Positions 48,826 to 60,507 of a stretch of DNA of 64,000 nt are shown piece after piece. Under the pieces are notes generated by a model. It was not told the DNA's origin, made no database searches, and worked only from the letters and a program-made list of their open reading frames with translations. The stretch's first letter is position 1; each line of letters opens with the position of its first letter. Made by a program: the position numbers and the translations under genes. Source of the stretch: Sisyra terminalis (lineage: Eukaryota > Arthropoda > Insecta > Neuroptera > Sisyridae). The DNA lies in contig OY292274.1 in NCBI GenBank assembly GCA_958496175.1, positions 54,384,630 to 54,448,629 of the forward strand. The letters are read 5' to 3'.

Positions 48826-49500
48826 TATTTTTTTTATTATATTATTAAATAGTACAATATCTTGAAAATATTCTCCCAAAATTTTCAATCGATCCGAGAA
48901 TAATTCTTATAGATTGACTCATTGTAAGTTTTGCCACAGTGTAGCGCGTCGCTTAAACTTAAAACTTTAAACGGGAATTTTTGAAGTCGGTGGACACGAT
49001 TTCTCAAAAAGTAATGAAGCGATTTTGTTCAAACTTTGCATATATCTTTAAAATAACATTATCTAGTAGTTGAACGAACAATTTTTTATTACTTTTATTA
49101 CAACTCATTTTTTTGAACCAAAACATTGGGAAAATTTGTTCAAAAAATTCAGAATTTTTGTTCAAATTCTATTAAAAAATTCAAATTTTATTATTTTTTG
49201 TTTCCTTTCGTCCAAGTACGAGATAAATATATGTACTACCAAAATATTTTTGGTTTTTTAATTTTGGATGAACCAATGATGAGTTATGATGTCCACGGCG
49301 AGATTACTTTTTTTTTGAAACGTCAAGGGAAAAATTTCACAAAATACTGGTTAAATATGTATCTTTGATATGCTAAATTGTTTTATAAAATATTTGATTG
49401 TATATATTAAAAAAAAATATTGAAAATACCCTTCTTTTGAGCCTCTGAAACCCACCTAACCCGTTAATTTGAATACTTTCACTATCTCTACCAAATTTCA
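48826..49500. repeat. Unclassified repeat-like block
   Basis: The block runs from 'GTAGCGCGTCGCTTAAACTT' to 'CCCACCTAACCCGTTAA'. It ends with the phrase that also bounds the neighbouring palindrome. Its frames (for example 49.07-49.37 kb) show no known domain. It probably belongs to one composite repeat with 48330-48825. Confidence 0.35.
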
Positions 49501-50506
49501 AATTTACATAAATAATAAATACAGTAATAGATGTAATTCAAAGTTCATTTTTCAATTAAAAAAAAAAAAAACTATTAGTAAAAATCGGCCACTACAACTG
49601 CAAGTTTCCAATATTCATTTTGATTGATTTTAATTCAACAAATATCTATAAATTGATACAACGTATTAGCACAGATAGTGTTTTTGAAACGGTGTTAATA
49701 TGGCCATTAAAAATATATTTTCCAATCGTTTCAAATTTGCTTAGACTAATGTAATTATAAATTGATCGAAGCTGTTAAATTGGGAATAATTTTATCCTCA
49801 TTAAACAGAATGAAATACATGAATATCAATATGCATATATCACTGAAATAAAAATGTATTTTTAATCATGTTTAATCATTATTCCGAAATAAAATTGGTT
49901 ACAACAGAAGTGGAATAAAAAAAATAAGTAAAATGTCAAAAACAAAATGATTCTTTTGATTTTTAAAACACAAATTTTCACTGTACATTTGCTAAAAAGT
50001 GGTGGTTATGAGCAATTATTTGCAAACAGGACAATTGGTGAAAACTGATTTCATCACCAATTTTTAGTTGAAAGTATTTTTAGGGGAAAATTAATTGATA
50101 AATAAAATTTTGCCATACAAATGATGTGAGGTTTACTTCACATGAGTAACCCATTGGCATAAATCATATAACGCTTAAAATAATATTTAAACGTATTGCA
50201 TTGTATTTGCAGAAAGGGCCTCGAGTTTTCAACATTTTTGTAGTCCAAAATCCTTAATCAATTAGATTGAAATCATATTTTTTTTACAAAAATCCCAATT
50301 GATATATGGTAATTGAATCATAACCAACACTGTTGGTCCTAAGATTTCTGATATTTACAAGTTAATAACTTTTCACTTACTTGAATAAAAGAATCGCTAC
50401 CTTCACTAATTGAGCAAAATTTAAATAACCACTTAGATCACTTTTTGGCTTTTAATCAAGTGAAATTAATTAATTAAGAACAAATAAAGTATGAATTAGT
50501 CAAAAA
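49501..50506. other. AT-rich non-coding DNA
   Basis: Nothing is recognised. Confidence 0.45.
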
Positions 50507-50650
50507 ATGCACTAATGTCAGCCAGAGCGATGACAGTTCACTTAATCCAATGCAAGAGGCTATAAGCCAATGAAATTGCGAGATTTCTAGATGTTCATTT
50601 GTTTTGATTGTTTAAAATTTGAAAATTTGAATAAGCCGCTCCCATTCATA
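50507..50650 (-). repeat. Dispersed ~140-bp repeat, copy C
   Basis: Read on the minus strand, it shows 'GGGAGCGGCTTATTCAAATT', 'AACAATCAAAACAAATGAAC', 'AAATCTCGCAATTTCATTGG' and 'ACATTAGTGCAT'. These are in the same order as the copies at 7.7 and 61.8 kb. Confidence 0.65.
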
Positions 50651-50709
50651 CCATTTACAATGTAAATGTTATTCACTTAAACAGCGGTTGACATTAAGCG
50701 TGGAATTGA

Positions 50710-50790
50710 CTTTATTATTTATATAATAAAATTATATTATATTTATATTTATTTATATTTTTTATTTATTTTTTTTCACTATGTTGTACC
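50710..50790. repeat. AT microsatellite-like stretch
   Basis: This is a run of TTTATT/TATAT-type words, simple-sequence in character. Confidence 0.7.
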
Positions 50791-51237
50791 TTTTCAAGAA
50801 ATTGGAAAAAATTTATATATTATACATACATTATAAGAAACGCATGTAACACTTAAAAAATATTTTATTTGGTTTATACAACATGATTTATATACAACTG
50901 TATAGCTGCTAGGAAAACAATGTTATATGGTTTTCGTTTATTTTCTTTCTATCATTAAAAGTTATTGTGATAGTGATCTGAAACTTCTAGGATCTTACTT
51001 TTTTTAATATCTATACATTTACATAGTGTCATTAAAATATCTTTCCGGGATTGATTCCCCATGCTTAGACCTCGTGACCCATTCTATTAACGCATTAATA
51101 TAATTGTTAAGTAGGTGATTAGTGACTCACGAGGAATATTGTTGTTGGTCGATACTTACAAAGATATTCAGGATTTTGTTATTACAGTTGTTTATAACCT
51201 ATTTGGACTCTTTAAATTATAGTTCAATATACCATAC

Positions 51238-51308
51238 AGTTCGCCTATTGGTAGGCAACCGCTCCAAAACTGGTAGGTTTTGGGTTCGATCCTCATATTG
51301 AGCGAATT
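51238..51308 (+). repeat. tRNA-like sequence (tRNA pseudogene or SINE head)
   Basis: A 71-nt stretch can fold like a tRNA. The 7-bp acceptor stem is AGTTCGC with GCGAATT (one G-T pair). An anticodon-like arm CCAAAAC/GTTTTGG has a 6-nt loop, TGGTAG. The T-arm is GGGTTCGATCCTC, containing a near-perfect B box, GGTTCGATCC. The D-arm is poor, although CCTATTGGTAGGC is A-box-like. No CCA is encoded. The loop is one base short of a true anticodon loop, so a functional tRNA is unlikely; a tRNA-derived SINE head is the likely explanation. Confidence 0.5.
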
Positions 51309-52940
51309 TTCGATATTTTTCGATTAAATTACTGCAGCTTTACAGGAAAGTAGTTTTTCTTTTTTGCATTAAGTGAAGATGGAATGTATGGTTCTAACAA
51401 CTAAAATTAGGAATATTACCTGTAAAATAGTTAACAACATTAATCAAATAGCATTTAAAAATATTTTTTTTTATGTTAGGTCATCGTCAAGGGTAATGCA
51501 ATTACTCAATTTCAATTTCCTAGTAATTTTTCCAAATAAACATTTTCCTCAATTCCATCCCATATTCCCGTCGTCAAATGACTTTACAATTTATATATTT
51601 GTTTTTCAGGAATATGCAACTTTTCTACCATTTTAATGCAAAGAAGTAAGAAGACATTGGCTCTGTCTATAAACATATATTCGCAATATCCACATATCTT
51701 TAAATCACTACATCAAATACTTAGTTCTTTTATTATTTCTATTTCTTTCTATTGTTTTCTATTTCACTGTAATATATGTCAATAGTCATCAAAGATTTTT
51801 AAATTTAGGGGTTACTTATTATAATTAGAAAAATTATAATTATACTGGAATCTGATTTGATGCAATCGTGGGTAGCAGAATCATTACAACAAATACAAAG
51901 TTCTTTTATCTTTAAAAATGAATAGTTTTGATAATTTTTAGGAAAAATTAAAAAGTACACGTAATGGTTAAAAATAAATGCTCAATTTTAACATCAAATT
52001 TTGTGAACGTTTGAAAAACAATATGCACCTTTCAATGTACGAGTAGGTTTATATTCAGAAAGCAAAAACAAAGAAACAATAAATTTTTAATTTTTTTTTC
52101 TTATATCAATCATTCCTAATAACTGCAAATTTAATTTTTATAATTTGGTTTCTCAATATTTATAAAAAGGGTCAGTTAACATATATAGGTATATCGCTTT
52201 GGATATTGTTTCTTTTTTGATAGAGCTAATCGATTGTAGGTACTATAAAGTGAATCATTTATCAATTGACTATAATTTTAATTTTAGTAAATCTATTTAA
52301 CCTGGAAGTTATATTTTTTAAAAATAAATGTATGTTATATAATTGGCGCCATATAAACTTTCACGAATGAAACTTTACAGTTTCTATTTTCAAATTAATA
52401 TTAATGTTTGATTCAAGAAAAAGCTTGTATCATATAATAAAAACAATTATAATTTGTATAATTTTTTAAGAAAGATTAATTTTTGATTTCAATCACTTAA
52501 CTGTAATTTTGTTTCCAACAAGATAACGTTATAAAATAATATGTGATTGAATTTTAAAAAATGAAACTAACATGTGTCACAATCAGTAAAATTGATTGAT
52601 AACGAATCAATAATGTATCTCTAGTAATCAAATCGGAGCAAATAGTGAACATGTCACTATCATTTTTAACAATTTTGTAATGAAATGGGACATTGTTGGA
52701 TTATATTTTTATCGAAGCACAATTCATATGTATTCCAATCAAAATGAATCAAATAAATGAACTTTGAAATTTAATATAATTTTTAAGAGAGAAAAATATT
52801 TTGCTTATGAAAGATAATAATTTTATCAAAAGATGCCATTTGATAATTGTTGAAGATTTTAAAAAAAAAAAAAAAAAATTTAAAATTACTTCCCAAATTA
52901 ATTATCCTAATTAAGATAGTAAACGGAAACTTTGATTTCC
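51309..52940. other. AT-rich non-coding DNA
   Basis: Nothing is supported. There is a long A run at about 52.86-52.88 kb. Confidence 0.45.
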
Positions 52941-53250
52941 TGTTAAGTATTTAACCCCCAGTTTATATTGAGCTATGGAAATAATAGTTTAATTTGGCTT
53001 TTTTCATTTTGTTCCACATGAAAACAAGAAATATATTCCTTTTTTAGAATTTAAAAATTCCTTCATTTTTTTAAGCCATATGGTATTATTTTACATATTT
53101 TGAAATTTGCATATATAGACTTCTCGTAGATTCGAATGGTTTCTATCTTTTTCTATCTAATATTAGAATCTCATGAATAGTGTTCCGGGACGTCTTCCGT
53201 CACTCTTCAATCTTATTGTTAGAACTTTCGAAGTTTCTAAGACCGCAACA
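52941..53250 (-). mobile_element. Diverged LTR-like sequence, relative of 3830-4216
   Basis: On the minus strand it begins TGTTGCGGTCTTAGAAACTT and goes on 'CGAAAGTTCTAACAAT', 'AGATTGAAG', 'GATTCTAAT' and 'AAAAAGATAG', the order seen in the plus-strand LTR at 3.8 kb. A possible end ...CTTAACA lies at 52941. The target duplication was not found. The 3' half is poorly conserved. Confidence 0.5.
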
Positions 53251-53589
53251 TTATCGAAAAAAAAAGTTTAATACATAAAATAATTTTTGTACATACAATC
53301 ATTTAATAAATTACGTTCACGAAAAGCCTGATACAAAAAATAAAGCTTTAGGCAATGTTTAATAAACCTATATTAGTCGCATTTATGATTCATAAATATT
53401 AATTCCAAATGAAACATGAGAATTTTTTGAGATTTATTTTATGTACATGTACAGTGATAGATTTACGCCTAGGCCCGTGAGGCCCGGGCCTAGGGCGGCA
53501 TAATTTGAAGGGCGGCAAAATTTTTGAAACGCCAAAATTTAAAAGGCGAAAAAAGTTCACACAAATATTTATTACCCTATTGTTGATAC

Positions 53590-54070
53590 TCTGAGTGTAC
53601 AATTGGCCGGGTATAAAAGTGCATACGAAAATTTCGATTTTTTTGATAATTTATCTGAAATAGATACAAACGAATTAAAAAATATTGTTAATGTTGTTAA
53701 TAAACTAGTTAGTAAATATCCTGACGATTTGGAAGAGACGTTAGGTAATGAATGTATTCATTTACATTGTCAACTCAAAGAAAAAATATGCACAAAAAAT
53801 ATGCAATGTATTGCATTCACGGAGTCTTCGAGATGTTTATCCGAATGTGGACATTGCTCTCCGTATTTTTTTTTGAGTATTCCGGCTGCAAATTGTTCAG
53901 GAGAAAGATCTTTTTCCATTCTAAAAAGGGTAAAAACCTATTTGCGCACAAGCATGGGCCAAGATAAAATTAATGCTCTTGCATTACCCTCTATTGAAAC
54001 TCAACTAGTTCAAGAAATTAATTATGACGATATAATCGACGTTTTTGCGCGGACCAAAGCCAGGAAATAG
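53590..54070 (+). pseudogene. hAT transposase C-terminal (ZMYM1-like) fragment
   Basis: A frame of about 155 codons ending at 54070 matches the end of hAT transposases of the ZMYM1-like type. It has 'AYENFDFFDNLSE', 'LVSKYPDDLEETLGNE' and then the dimerisation region 'NCSGERSFSILKRVKTYLRT', 'INALALPSIE' and 'DDIIDVFARTKARK'. The family pattern is NCSAERSFS.LKR.K..LR..M.Q.RL..LALL.IE...........I..FA..KARK. There is no upstream methionine and the zinc-finger and RNase H-like catalytic parts are missing, so this is a truncated, non-functional copy. Between 'CIHLHCQLKEK' and 'FLSIPAANCSG' part of the family spacing is altered, suggesting small internal deletions. Confidence 0.85.
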
Positions 54071-54220
54071 TTATTTTTGATACATATGCGTAAAGTGAGG
54101 TTTTCTAGTAGGATCAAATTGATGCACGAGCTGAAGGGACTGATCATACACAATGAGATCGAGTGCGCTATGTACCCCCACGAGGCCGCCAGGCGAGTGG
54201 GGGTAGGCGCACGATAAACC
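54064..54220. repeat. Partial direct copy of the foldback core inside the hAT
   Basis: The phrase 'AAGGGACTGATCATACACAA' occurs at about 54132 and again at about 54471. It is preceded in both places by 'AAAGTGAGG' and 'CTAGTAGGA'. The segment ends in a small hairpin: CCCCCAC and GAGGCCGCCAGGCGAGTGGGGGTAGG. Confidence 0.65.
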
Positions 54221-54776
54221 TAAATAAACTTTGATAAGAAATAATTAATATAGGTAATTATTTAGACTGTAGTTTAAACTAAAATGTTTTTATTCATAAA
54301 TTTTCTATAAATTATTTTTACTATAGAGATGAAATTTTTCATATATAAACAAAGATAATTAATTTTTCAATCTGTTTCTGTTGAACTTTAGAAGCAGACG
54401 TTACAAAAAATTTTGTTCGATACTTATGCTTAAAGTGAGGTACCTAGTAGGACGAAATTGAGACACTTGCTAAAGGGACTGATCATACACAATTTGATCT
54501 CGTGCGCCTACCCCCACTCGCCTGGCGGCCTCATTTCGTCCTACTAGGTACCTCACTTTAAGCATAAGTATCGAACAAAATTTTTTGTAACGTCTGCTTC
54601 TAAAGTTCAACAGAAACAGATTGAAAAATTAATTATTTTTGTTTATATATGAAAAATTTCAACTCTATAGTAAAAATAATTTATAGAAAATTTATGAATA
54701 AAAACAAAATTTTAGTTTAAACTACAGTCTAAATAATTACCTATATTAATTATTTCTTATCAAAGTTTATTTAGGT
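54218..54776. repeat. Foldback (long inverted repeat) nested in the hAT
   Basis: The arms 54218-54458 and 54533-54776 are almost perfect inverted copies: ACCTAAATAAACTTTGATAA pairs with the end at 54776, and TACCTAGTAGGACGAAAT pairs with ATTTCGTCCTACTAGGTA at 54533. The loop, 54459-54532, contains CCCCCACTCGCCTGGCGGCC, the complement of the hairpin at 54.18-54.21 kb. This structure replaces transposase sequence and may be a second mobile element or an internal rearrangement. Confidence 0.85.
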
Positions 54777-54790
54777 GTCAATTTATTTTA

Positions 54791-54840
54791 CTTTTGCGCA
54801 CTGTTATTTACTTTTGCGCACTGTTATTTACTTTTGCGCA
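54791..54840 (+). repeat. 20-bp tandem repeat
   Basis: CTTTTGCGCACTGTTATTTA is repeated 2.5 times, followed by degenerate units with CGCAC/CGCGTACG up to about 54863. It lies in the right part of the hAT relic. Subterminal repeats of this kind can be transposase-binding sites; that role is inferred. Confidence 0.8.
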
Positions 54841-55188
54841 CGATTTCTCTACTTTCGCGTACGCTTGCCACCACGATGAGAAAACGGCTCTTTACCCCCG
54901 CCACACAACACACGAAAGTTCAACTTTAGAAGTAGTCGTTACAAAAAATACATTTTTAAATTGATTAATATTAAAAAAAAAAAAAATATTATTAATCTGT
55001 CTAAAGTTTATACCTTATTTATCTGTCATGTTTATATGTTATGTTTAAAAAATTATATTTAAATAAATAAAGATATTTTAAAATAAAAACATTGGATTAA
55101 AATTAATGAAATTCATTTTATCAAAAAGGGCGGCGCATCAAACGGGGCCTAGGGCGGCAGCGAGCCTAAACCCGTCACTGTACATTTT

Positions 55189-58100
55189 TAATCAACTCCG
55201 ACTCCAGAAAATGAAAATGACGATTTATAAAAGTATATTTAACTGAAAAAAAATATATTTTTTGACATATGCTCAAAATTGCATTGTTTACAATTTGTTA
55301 AGAAATATAGATAAAAACATTTTCTTTTTTACGTTTTTTATCACTTAGAAATACCAAATTTACCACTTTAGGAAAAAATCATAACAGTTCTATAAAATAA
55401 CTTTACCTTTCGAAAATAAATTTAACGTATTCCATCAAGTTTCCATGATAGAAAGGGTGAAGCAGTGTTAAGTATGTATTCTCTCGATTAACAGTGCTTC
55501 TACCGCCATATTTTGGCATAAACCCAAGAAGTTCCGGTTGCATCGGAGCTTTTAGTTCGTTCAACGCCTGAATTATCGTCAAGTTATGTCATACATATTA
55601 TTATTATTATCTGCATTGGAAAAGAGACTTTCATTTGAAACTATCCAACCAGGGAATGTTCGTATTTAGTTCCATTGTAACTATGTAATCGATGATAATA
55701 TATGCTCTTGTGTCGTTATATATTTCATTATATATTGCGAGAAAATATTTTGGTCTTTAAGCAAATATTTTTCTCTTTATTTTTCCATTTTTATGTAAAT
55801 TATATTGTTTTGGTTAGATTTACTTTATTTACAATTCGTTTCGTTTGCCAATTCAAAAAAAAAAATTGGCATAGATTTCAACTTTGGTTTAAGAAACCAT
55901 AAGGCAGATATTTTTGATTTGGAAGTTATTTATTGTTTGAGGTTACTGATTGCGTTTTACTTAACAGTTAGTTTATTTTGACTTATTTTCCATAAAGTTT
56001 TTAACAGAAAATAAAATAAGGCACTGTGATAATATATCATCGGTTGTAAGCAAATGAACCTTCTATCGATCAAAATGTTGTCAAAGTGGTTATTGATGTA
56101 AGTGTCATCTTTCCAATCGCGATTAATATCGGTACACTATAATCTATGGATTTCATCACTATTTCCCGTACGTACATAAATTTCTTGTAATTTGAAGCGA
56201 AATCCATAAAATTGCAAAAAAATAAGTTTTCAAATATAATTAATTTAATCGAAGCGAATATTTCAAGACTTATGTAAATTTTTACACATACAAATTTGGA
56301 ATGGACTAAATAGTAACAAAAAGTTTAGTAACACATAATTTTTTTGCCTTTAAGTGTAATAATATGATTCATTTTCCCCATTTTCCCACGAGGTTGAAGT
56401 CACCCTTCCAATGCCGTTTGTCCCTGATGAGATTACTCAGATTGAGATAGTCTATTCCCTTTTTTTAGGCCCAAGCCTTCAACCGGTATTTTTACCCTTT
56501 TTTCAGTTTTCCAATTCATCTTCTAAAATCTAAAACGATTACTCATTTCCTCTTAAAATATAAGTATTCAATTAGCTTTACTTCTTCATCCATCAAATTA
56601 GCATTTCACTTTTGAAATAAATTACCACAAATATTTTAGTATTGCTTTGTCGTTCGAAAGTTCTGGATTTTTTTTTTCACTTACATATATTTTAGAAAAA
56701 CCCTATATATAATAATGCTAACTAGAAGTTCAGAGTCTTTCAATAAATATTAATATTTCGATTTTTTTACGCCAATAGCCGGTGTTTGTCGCTCAAGAAT
56801 ACTAAAAGAACAAAAATTTTTTCGTTTGCAAATTTTCCCGGTTAACTCCTATTGAGAAAAAATTGATTTTAAGCATTTCCTTAATATTTAAATTACAATT
56901 TTTTTTGGACCATTAATCGATGTTTTTTTTAAAAGCTCCCCAAATACTTCTTTAGTTGTTTCTTATGGTTTGCCCAATTTATTCAGTGCCATACTTTCAA
57001 CGCAACTCCTAAGTAGCTATTTTCTCAGCTTTAGTTCTAATTTTTCAATTGGGGCAGTGATTTTTGTTGTTGTTGTTATAATTTACAAAAGTAAAACAAT
57101 CTTTAATTTAAGTGATGAATTATCTTTCTATATTGTATTGTATTGTTTTTAAAAATAGGTCACGTTTTCACGTTGATTTCAATCTCTCTCTAATATCCTC
57201 ATATCTATCTATTTTACAATATTCATATTTAATTTTTGGGGTATTACTTAATTAAATCAAGTTATATATCAAATATCCTTCACTTGCATTTGATTTAAAA
57301 AAAAAAATAAGGTAGAACAACTCTATTATTTTTATGGAAACAAAAGTTTTAGTTTAAATACAAAAATGAAGTTATTTACATTTTTTTCTGAATCCATCGA
57401 TAGTAAACAAATCATTGTAACAGCACTTTCCAATCCTCTTATAGCAAGTAAATTTCATTTCCAAAATCTAACTAGAAGTCATTTATAATAAATATCTGAC
57501 ATATTCCCAAGTACATAGTTCAATTTCTTTAACAATTCAGAGTAACTAATACTTCTTCAGAAAAGCCACTTTCTACTTGATAATATGATAAATTACTATT
57601 ATAATCTACTTCGTAGAGTAAATCAGCCAGTCTGGCAATATGCATTTAAATTTAGGAGGCGGTATGATGAATATGAACCATGTGCAGATTATATAAAACT
57701 GGGGATTACGAATAATCTCAGGAACCCCACGGTAAGTTCGTAATTCAAACACCAACAAAGATGTTAAAATGGCTCTGGTAAAGAAGGTCATTAAAAGGTT
57801 GTATCGGTGCTTGTACTGTTCAATGAAAATCCATAGTAATTTCACACCAACGAACACTATACTGAATATCTCCCTTTAAACGGAAATTGGTACTACAACG
57901 TAGGCCTCAAGACATAAAATGCAAGTCTGAAGCAGTAGAAAGCATCCTAAATGAAAACCAGTTTCAAGTTGGTATAAATAAACTATAAGAACAGTTTTTT
58001 ACACAAAGTGGTAATAATTTGAATTAACGAATATGATGAAAAATCCGTTTTCTTTCCATTTTTGATTTATATACCTACTATAATATAATCAGTACGAAAT

Positions 58101-58606
58101 CTAAGGCTTGATTTTAGGAAGCATTGAGATATTGACTTCAATAACATAGAGTAATTCAACTAAAATATATGCTCTTTCTTTGTTATAAGACTGAGACATT
58201 TTTAGTGTCTAAAATAATAGATAATATATAACTTTTTAGTGTAATTAACTCAATATACCAAAAATGAACAAGTCGTTTTATAACCAGGCCACAAATATTA
58301 AATAAAAAATCATAGCTTTCGGGACTAATGTAAAATTTACCAAATATATTTCTGTTTCATAAAAACTATTTAGTAAGCAGATACTCGAGGAAGTTTAAAA
58401 AAGCTGTCTATCGTTTTCAACCAACAGGTAAATATAATTTGCTAAAACCAGACGAGTTTTTATGCAGATACTACAAGAGTCAATAAACCATTATTAATTA
58501 AAACGAACAAATCCGATAAAAAGGTTTGGTTTTTTTATAGAAAATGTATTCAAAACATCAAACTAAAATTTCCGCTTAAACTCCAATCATATTTTGTGCA
58601 GTTTTA
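55189..58606. other. AT-rich non-coding DNA
   Basis: No exon or transposon end was recognised. The 57.60-57.90 kb stretch carries an 83-codon minus-strand frame ('FELRTYRGVPEIIRN') that may be an old retroelement scrap; the evidence is too thin for a call. Confidence 0.4.
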
Positions 58607-58918
58607 TTGAAATTGACAAGAGCGGAAATAATCATGGCGCCATTACTTAATACTTTAAATAATTTGATTGAAATCAAAAACAGATTTTTATTTGTACAAC
58701 TTTTTATTTCTGTGCTGTTGAACAATGTTTCACATGAAACACGGAATTTGAAAATAAATTTCTGTTTATATAATAAAGCAAGTAACGCGGAAAAGGCACT
58801 TAAAGCCATTAACACAACTCAAGCTAGAAACAAGGGTAATGAACGTTTTTCCGGTAAGATTTTCGATCTAATTTACAGGGTAATTTGTATTGTAGTCAGT
58901 CTTAAATGCGTACAATAA
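58607..58918 (+). other. Open frame of 103 codons, possible RT scrap
   Basis: This frame includes 'KASNAEKALKAINTTQARNK'. Its Ala/Lys spacing recalls the helix after the palm in some I/R1-like reverse transcriptases, but no diagnostic motif is present and an overlapping minus-strand frame also exists. Chance is a real alternative. Confidence 0.2.
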
Positions 58919-60316
58919 TAATAAATTTTTCTCCAGCACAAGTGGTTCCTCAGGGAAGAGCACAGAATTTGAAACTGGAAAATAGTTACAACAAAATAAT
59001 GTAATCTCCACTTCGCTTTGTTTCAGCTATTCTAAACGAATTTAGAGGCTTTTTAAATTCGTCGTGAATTTTTTTATGAAAAAAAGTGAATTTTCTTTTT
59101 CGGGAAAAATCAAGAATGGAAAAAAAGATGATATAAGACAATGGCTTACGATAAACGCGGTACGTACGACTTTATTTAACGGAATACTCTTATGAAACAC
59201 AGGAAACATAAAGAAGTCTCAACGCCACAATCCTCGGAGGACTCTTGTCTTAAGGGACTAACGGAAACGATAAAGACATTGCCAATGAAGAAGAAAGATA
59301 GTCTCAAATTAAATAGGAAACATTCAACTGATATATTCAAGTGAGCTTTTTTAACAGAAAAAAAAAAATACAATTTCGCCTATAGATACAAGGGTGGAAA
59401 ATCTTAAATATTTAAGATGATAAAATCAAATATATAGTTTAGACCTAGGTTTAATGTAATGCTTTACTAAACGTAAAAGAGCCGTTTATAAAATTTAATA
59501 TTAGCATTAATAATAAAATAATTCAAACATCTTATTAAGTTTAAAGCAAGAAAAGGGGAGCAGCTTAATAGCTGGAAGCCGTCTGGTGTAACTTAATTTA
59601 TCCAATGGGTTAACAAACTGCAAACAAAGTTGAAGTTAGAAAGTGTTGTAGAGAAACTTTATATAAAACACTGCAGTAGACAATATGTTGTATGGCGTCC
59701 AATGCAGTTAAAGTGTTAAATGTAACAGGTGCGATGTGATTAACCACACAAAACAATACGAGATAGAGTATTGAGATAAAACAAATGGACCGGAACACCA
59801 TAACTACGACAGTTTTATTCGCATTATTATTTTGTCAACGAAATTTAGTTATTCCCAAGTTTCCAGTGATGTATGTACCGACATTATATTTTATACATTT
59901 TCAATGAAAGCACATTTATTAAATCCAACATATTTCAATAGCTACTTATACATTTATTTAAAAAGAAATTCTATCTTTAACGCAAAGTTGAAAAGAAGAG
60001 TAAAGAGAGAATATAAAATTTCCATTTGGAAATGTAAAATAAATTTACTTCCATTTGTTAAGTAAAAAGAGAAAAATAGCACTTTATTTACTGCATTATT
60101 GGTTCATATTGTTTTCTATCTTGGCTGAATAAAATAAAATGCCTAAAAATTTGTAAAAGTCGAAGCCTTAACACAAATATAAATCAAATAGTACTTGAAG
60201 CTTATTAAGAATACTAAACAATGGTAAACTGCTAAATTTTAACCGAAAACATGAAAAGTTATGCAACTTTTAAATTTTATTGTCATATACTTTATTTTAA
60301 TTAAATGTTATTTTTT
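58919..60316. other. Non-coding DNA with a weak signal-peptide-like frame
   Basis: On the minus strand, 59801-59610 opens 'MVFRSICFISILYLVLFCVV', a good hydrophobic leader. It would suit the missing first exon of the Sidestep gene, but no consensus GT donor in the required phase was found, so no exon is called. Confidence 0.25.
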
Positions 60317-60507
60317 TAAATAAGAAGAAAATTCAGGTTATTTAAGATCTTTTTGTTTTTTATTTTTTATTTAATTTTTTTATTATTCAATTAGCTACGT
60401 TTCGTTACTAATCGTAACTTCCTCAGGCTTCTTGATCCACCAAATTAAAAAATAAAAATAAAAACAAAACGATCTTAAATAACCTGAATTTTCTTCTAAT
60501 TTAAAAA
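60317..60507. repeat. Small palindrome with hammerhead-like motif
   Basis: Arms around 'AAGAAAATTCAGGTTATTTAAGAT' (60.32-60.35 kb; first 20 bases paired) and the inverted copy at 60.46-60.50 kb. The centre holds the motif on the minus strand: CTGAGGA (complement of 60420-60426), A, a perfect stem GTTAC/GTAAC with GATTA loop, and GAAAC (complement of 60399-60403), then GTAGC. Confidence 0.65.

Larger units (their letters stand above)
53444..55188 (+). mobile_element. hAT transposon relic with target duplication
   Basis: The element occupies 53452-55180. The left end is CAGTGATAGATTTACGCCTA and the right end, read inward, is CAGTGACGGGTTTAGGC; both are followed by GGGCCTAGGGCGGC-type sequence. 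Flanking 8-mers TACATGTA (53444-53451) and TACATTTT (55181-55188) match at six of eight positions, as an aged hAT duplication would. Inside are a transposase C-terminal fragment and a complex foldback. A second terminal fragment of this family lies at 18.8 kb. Confidence 0.85.
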
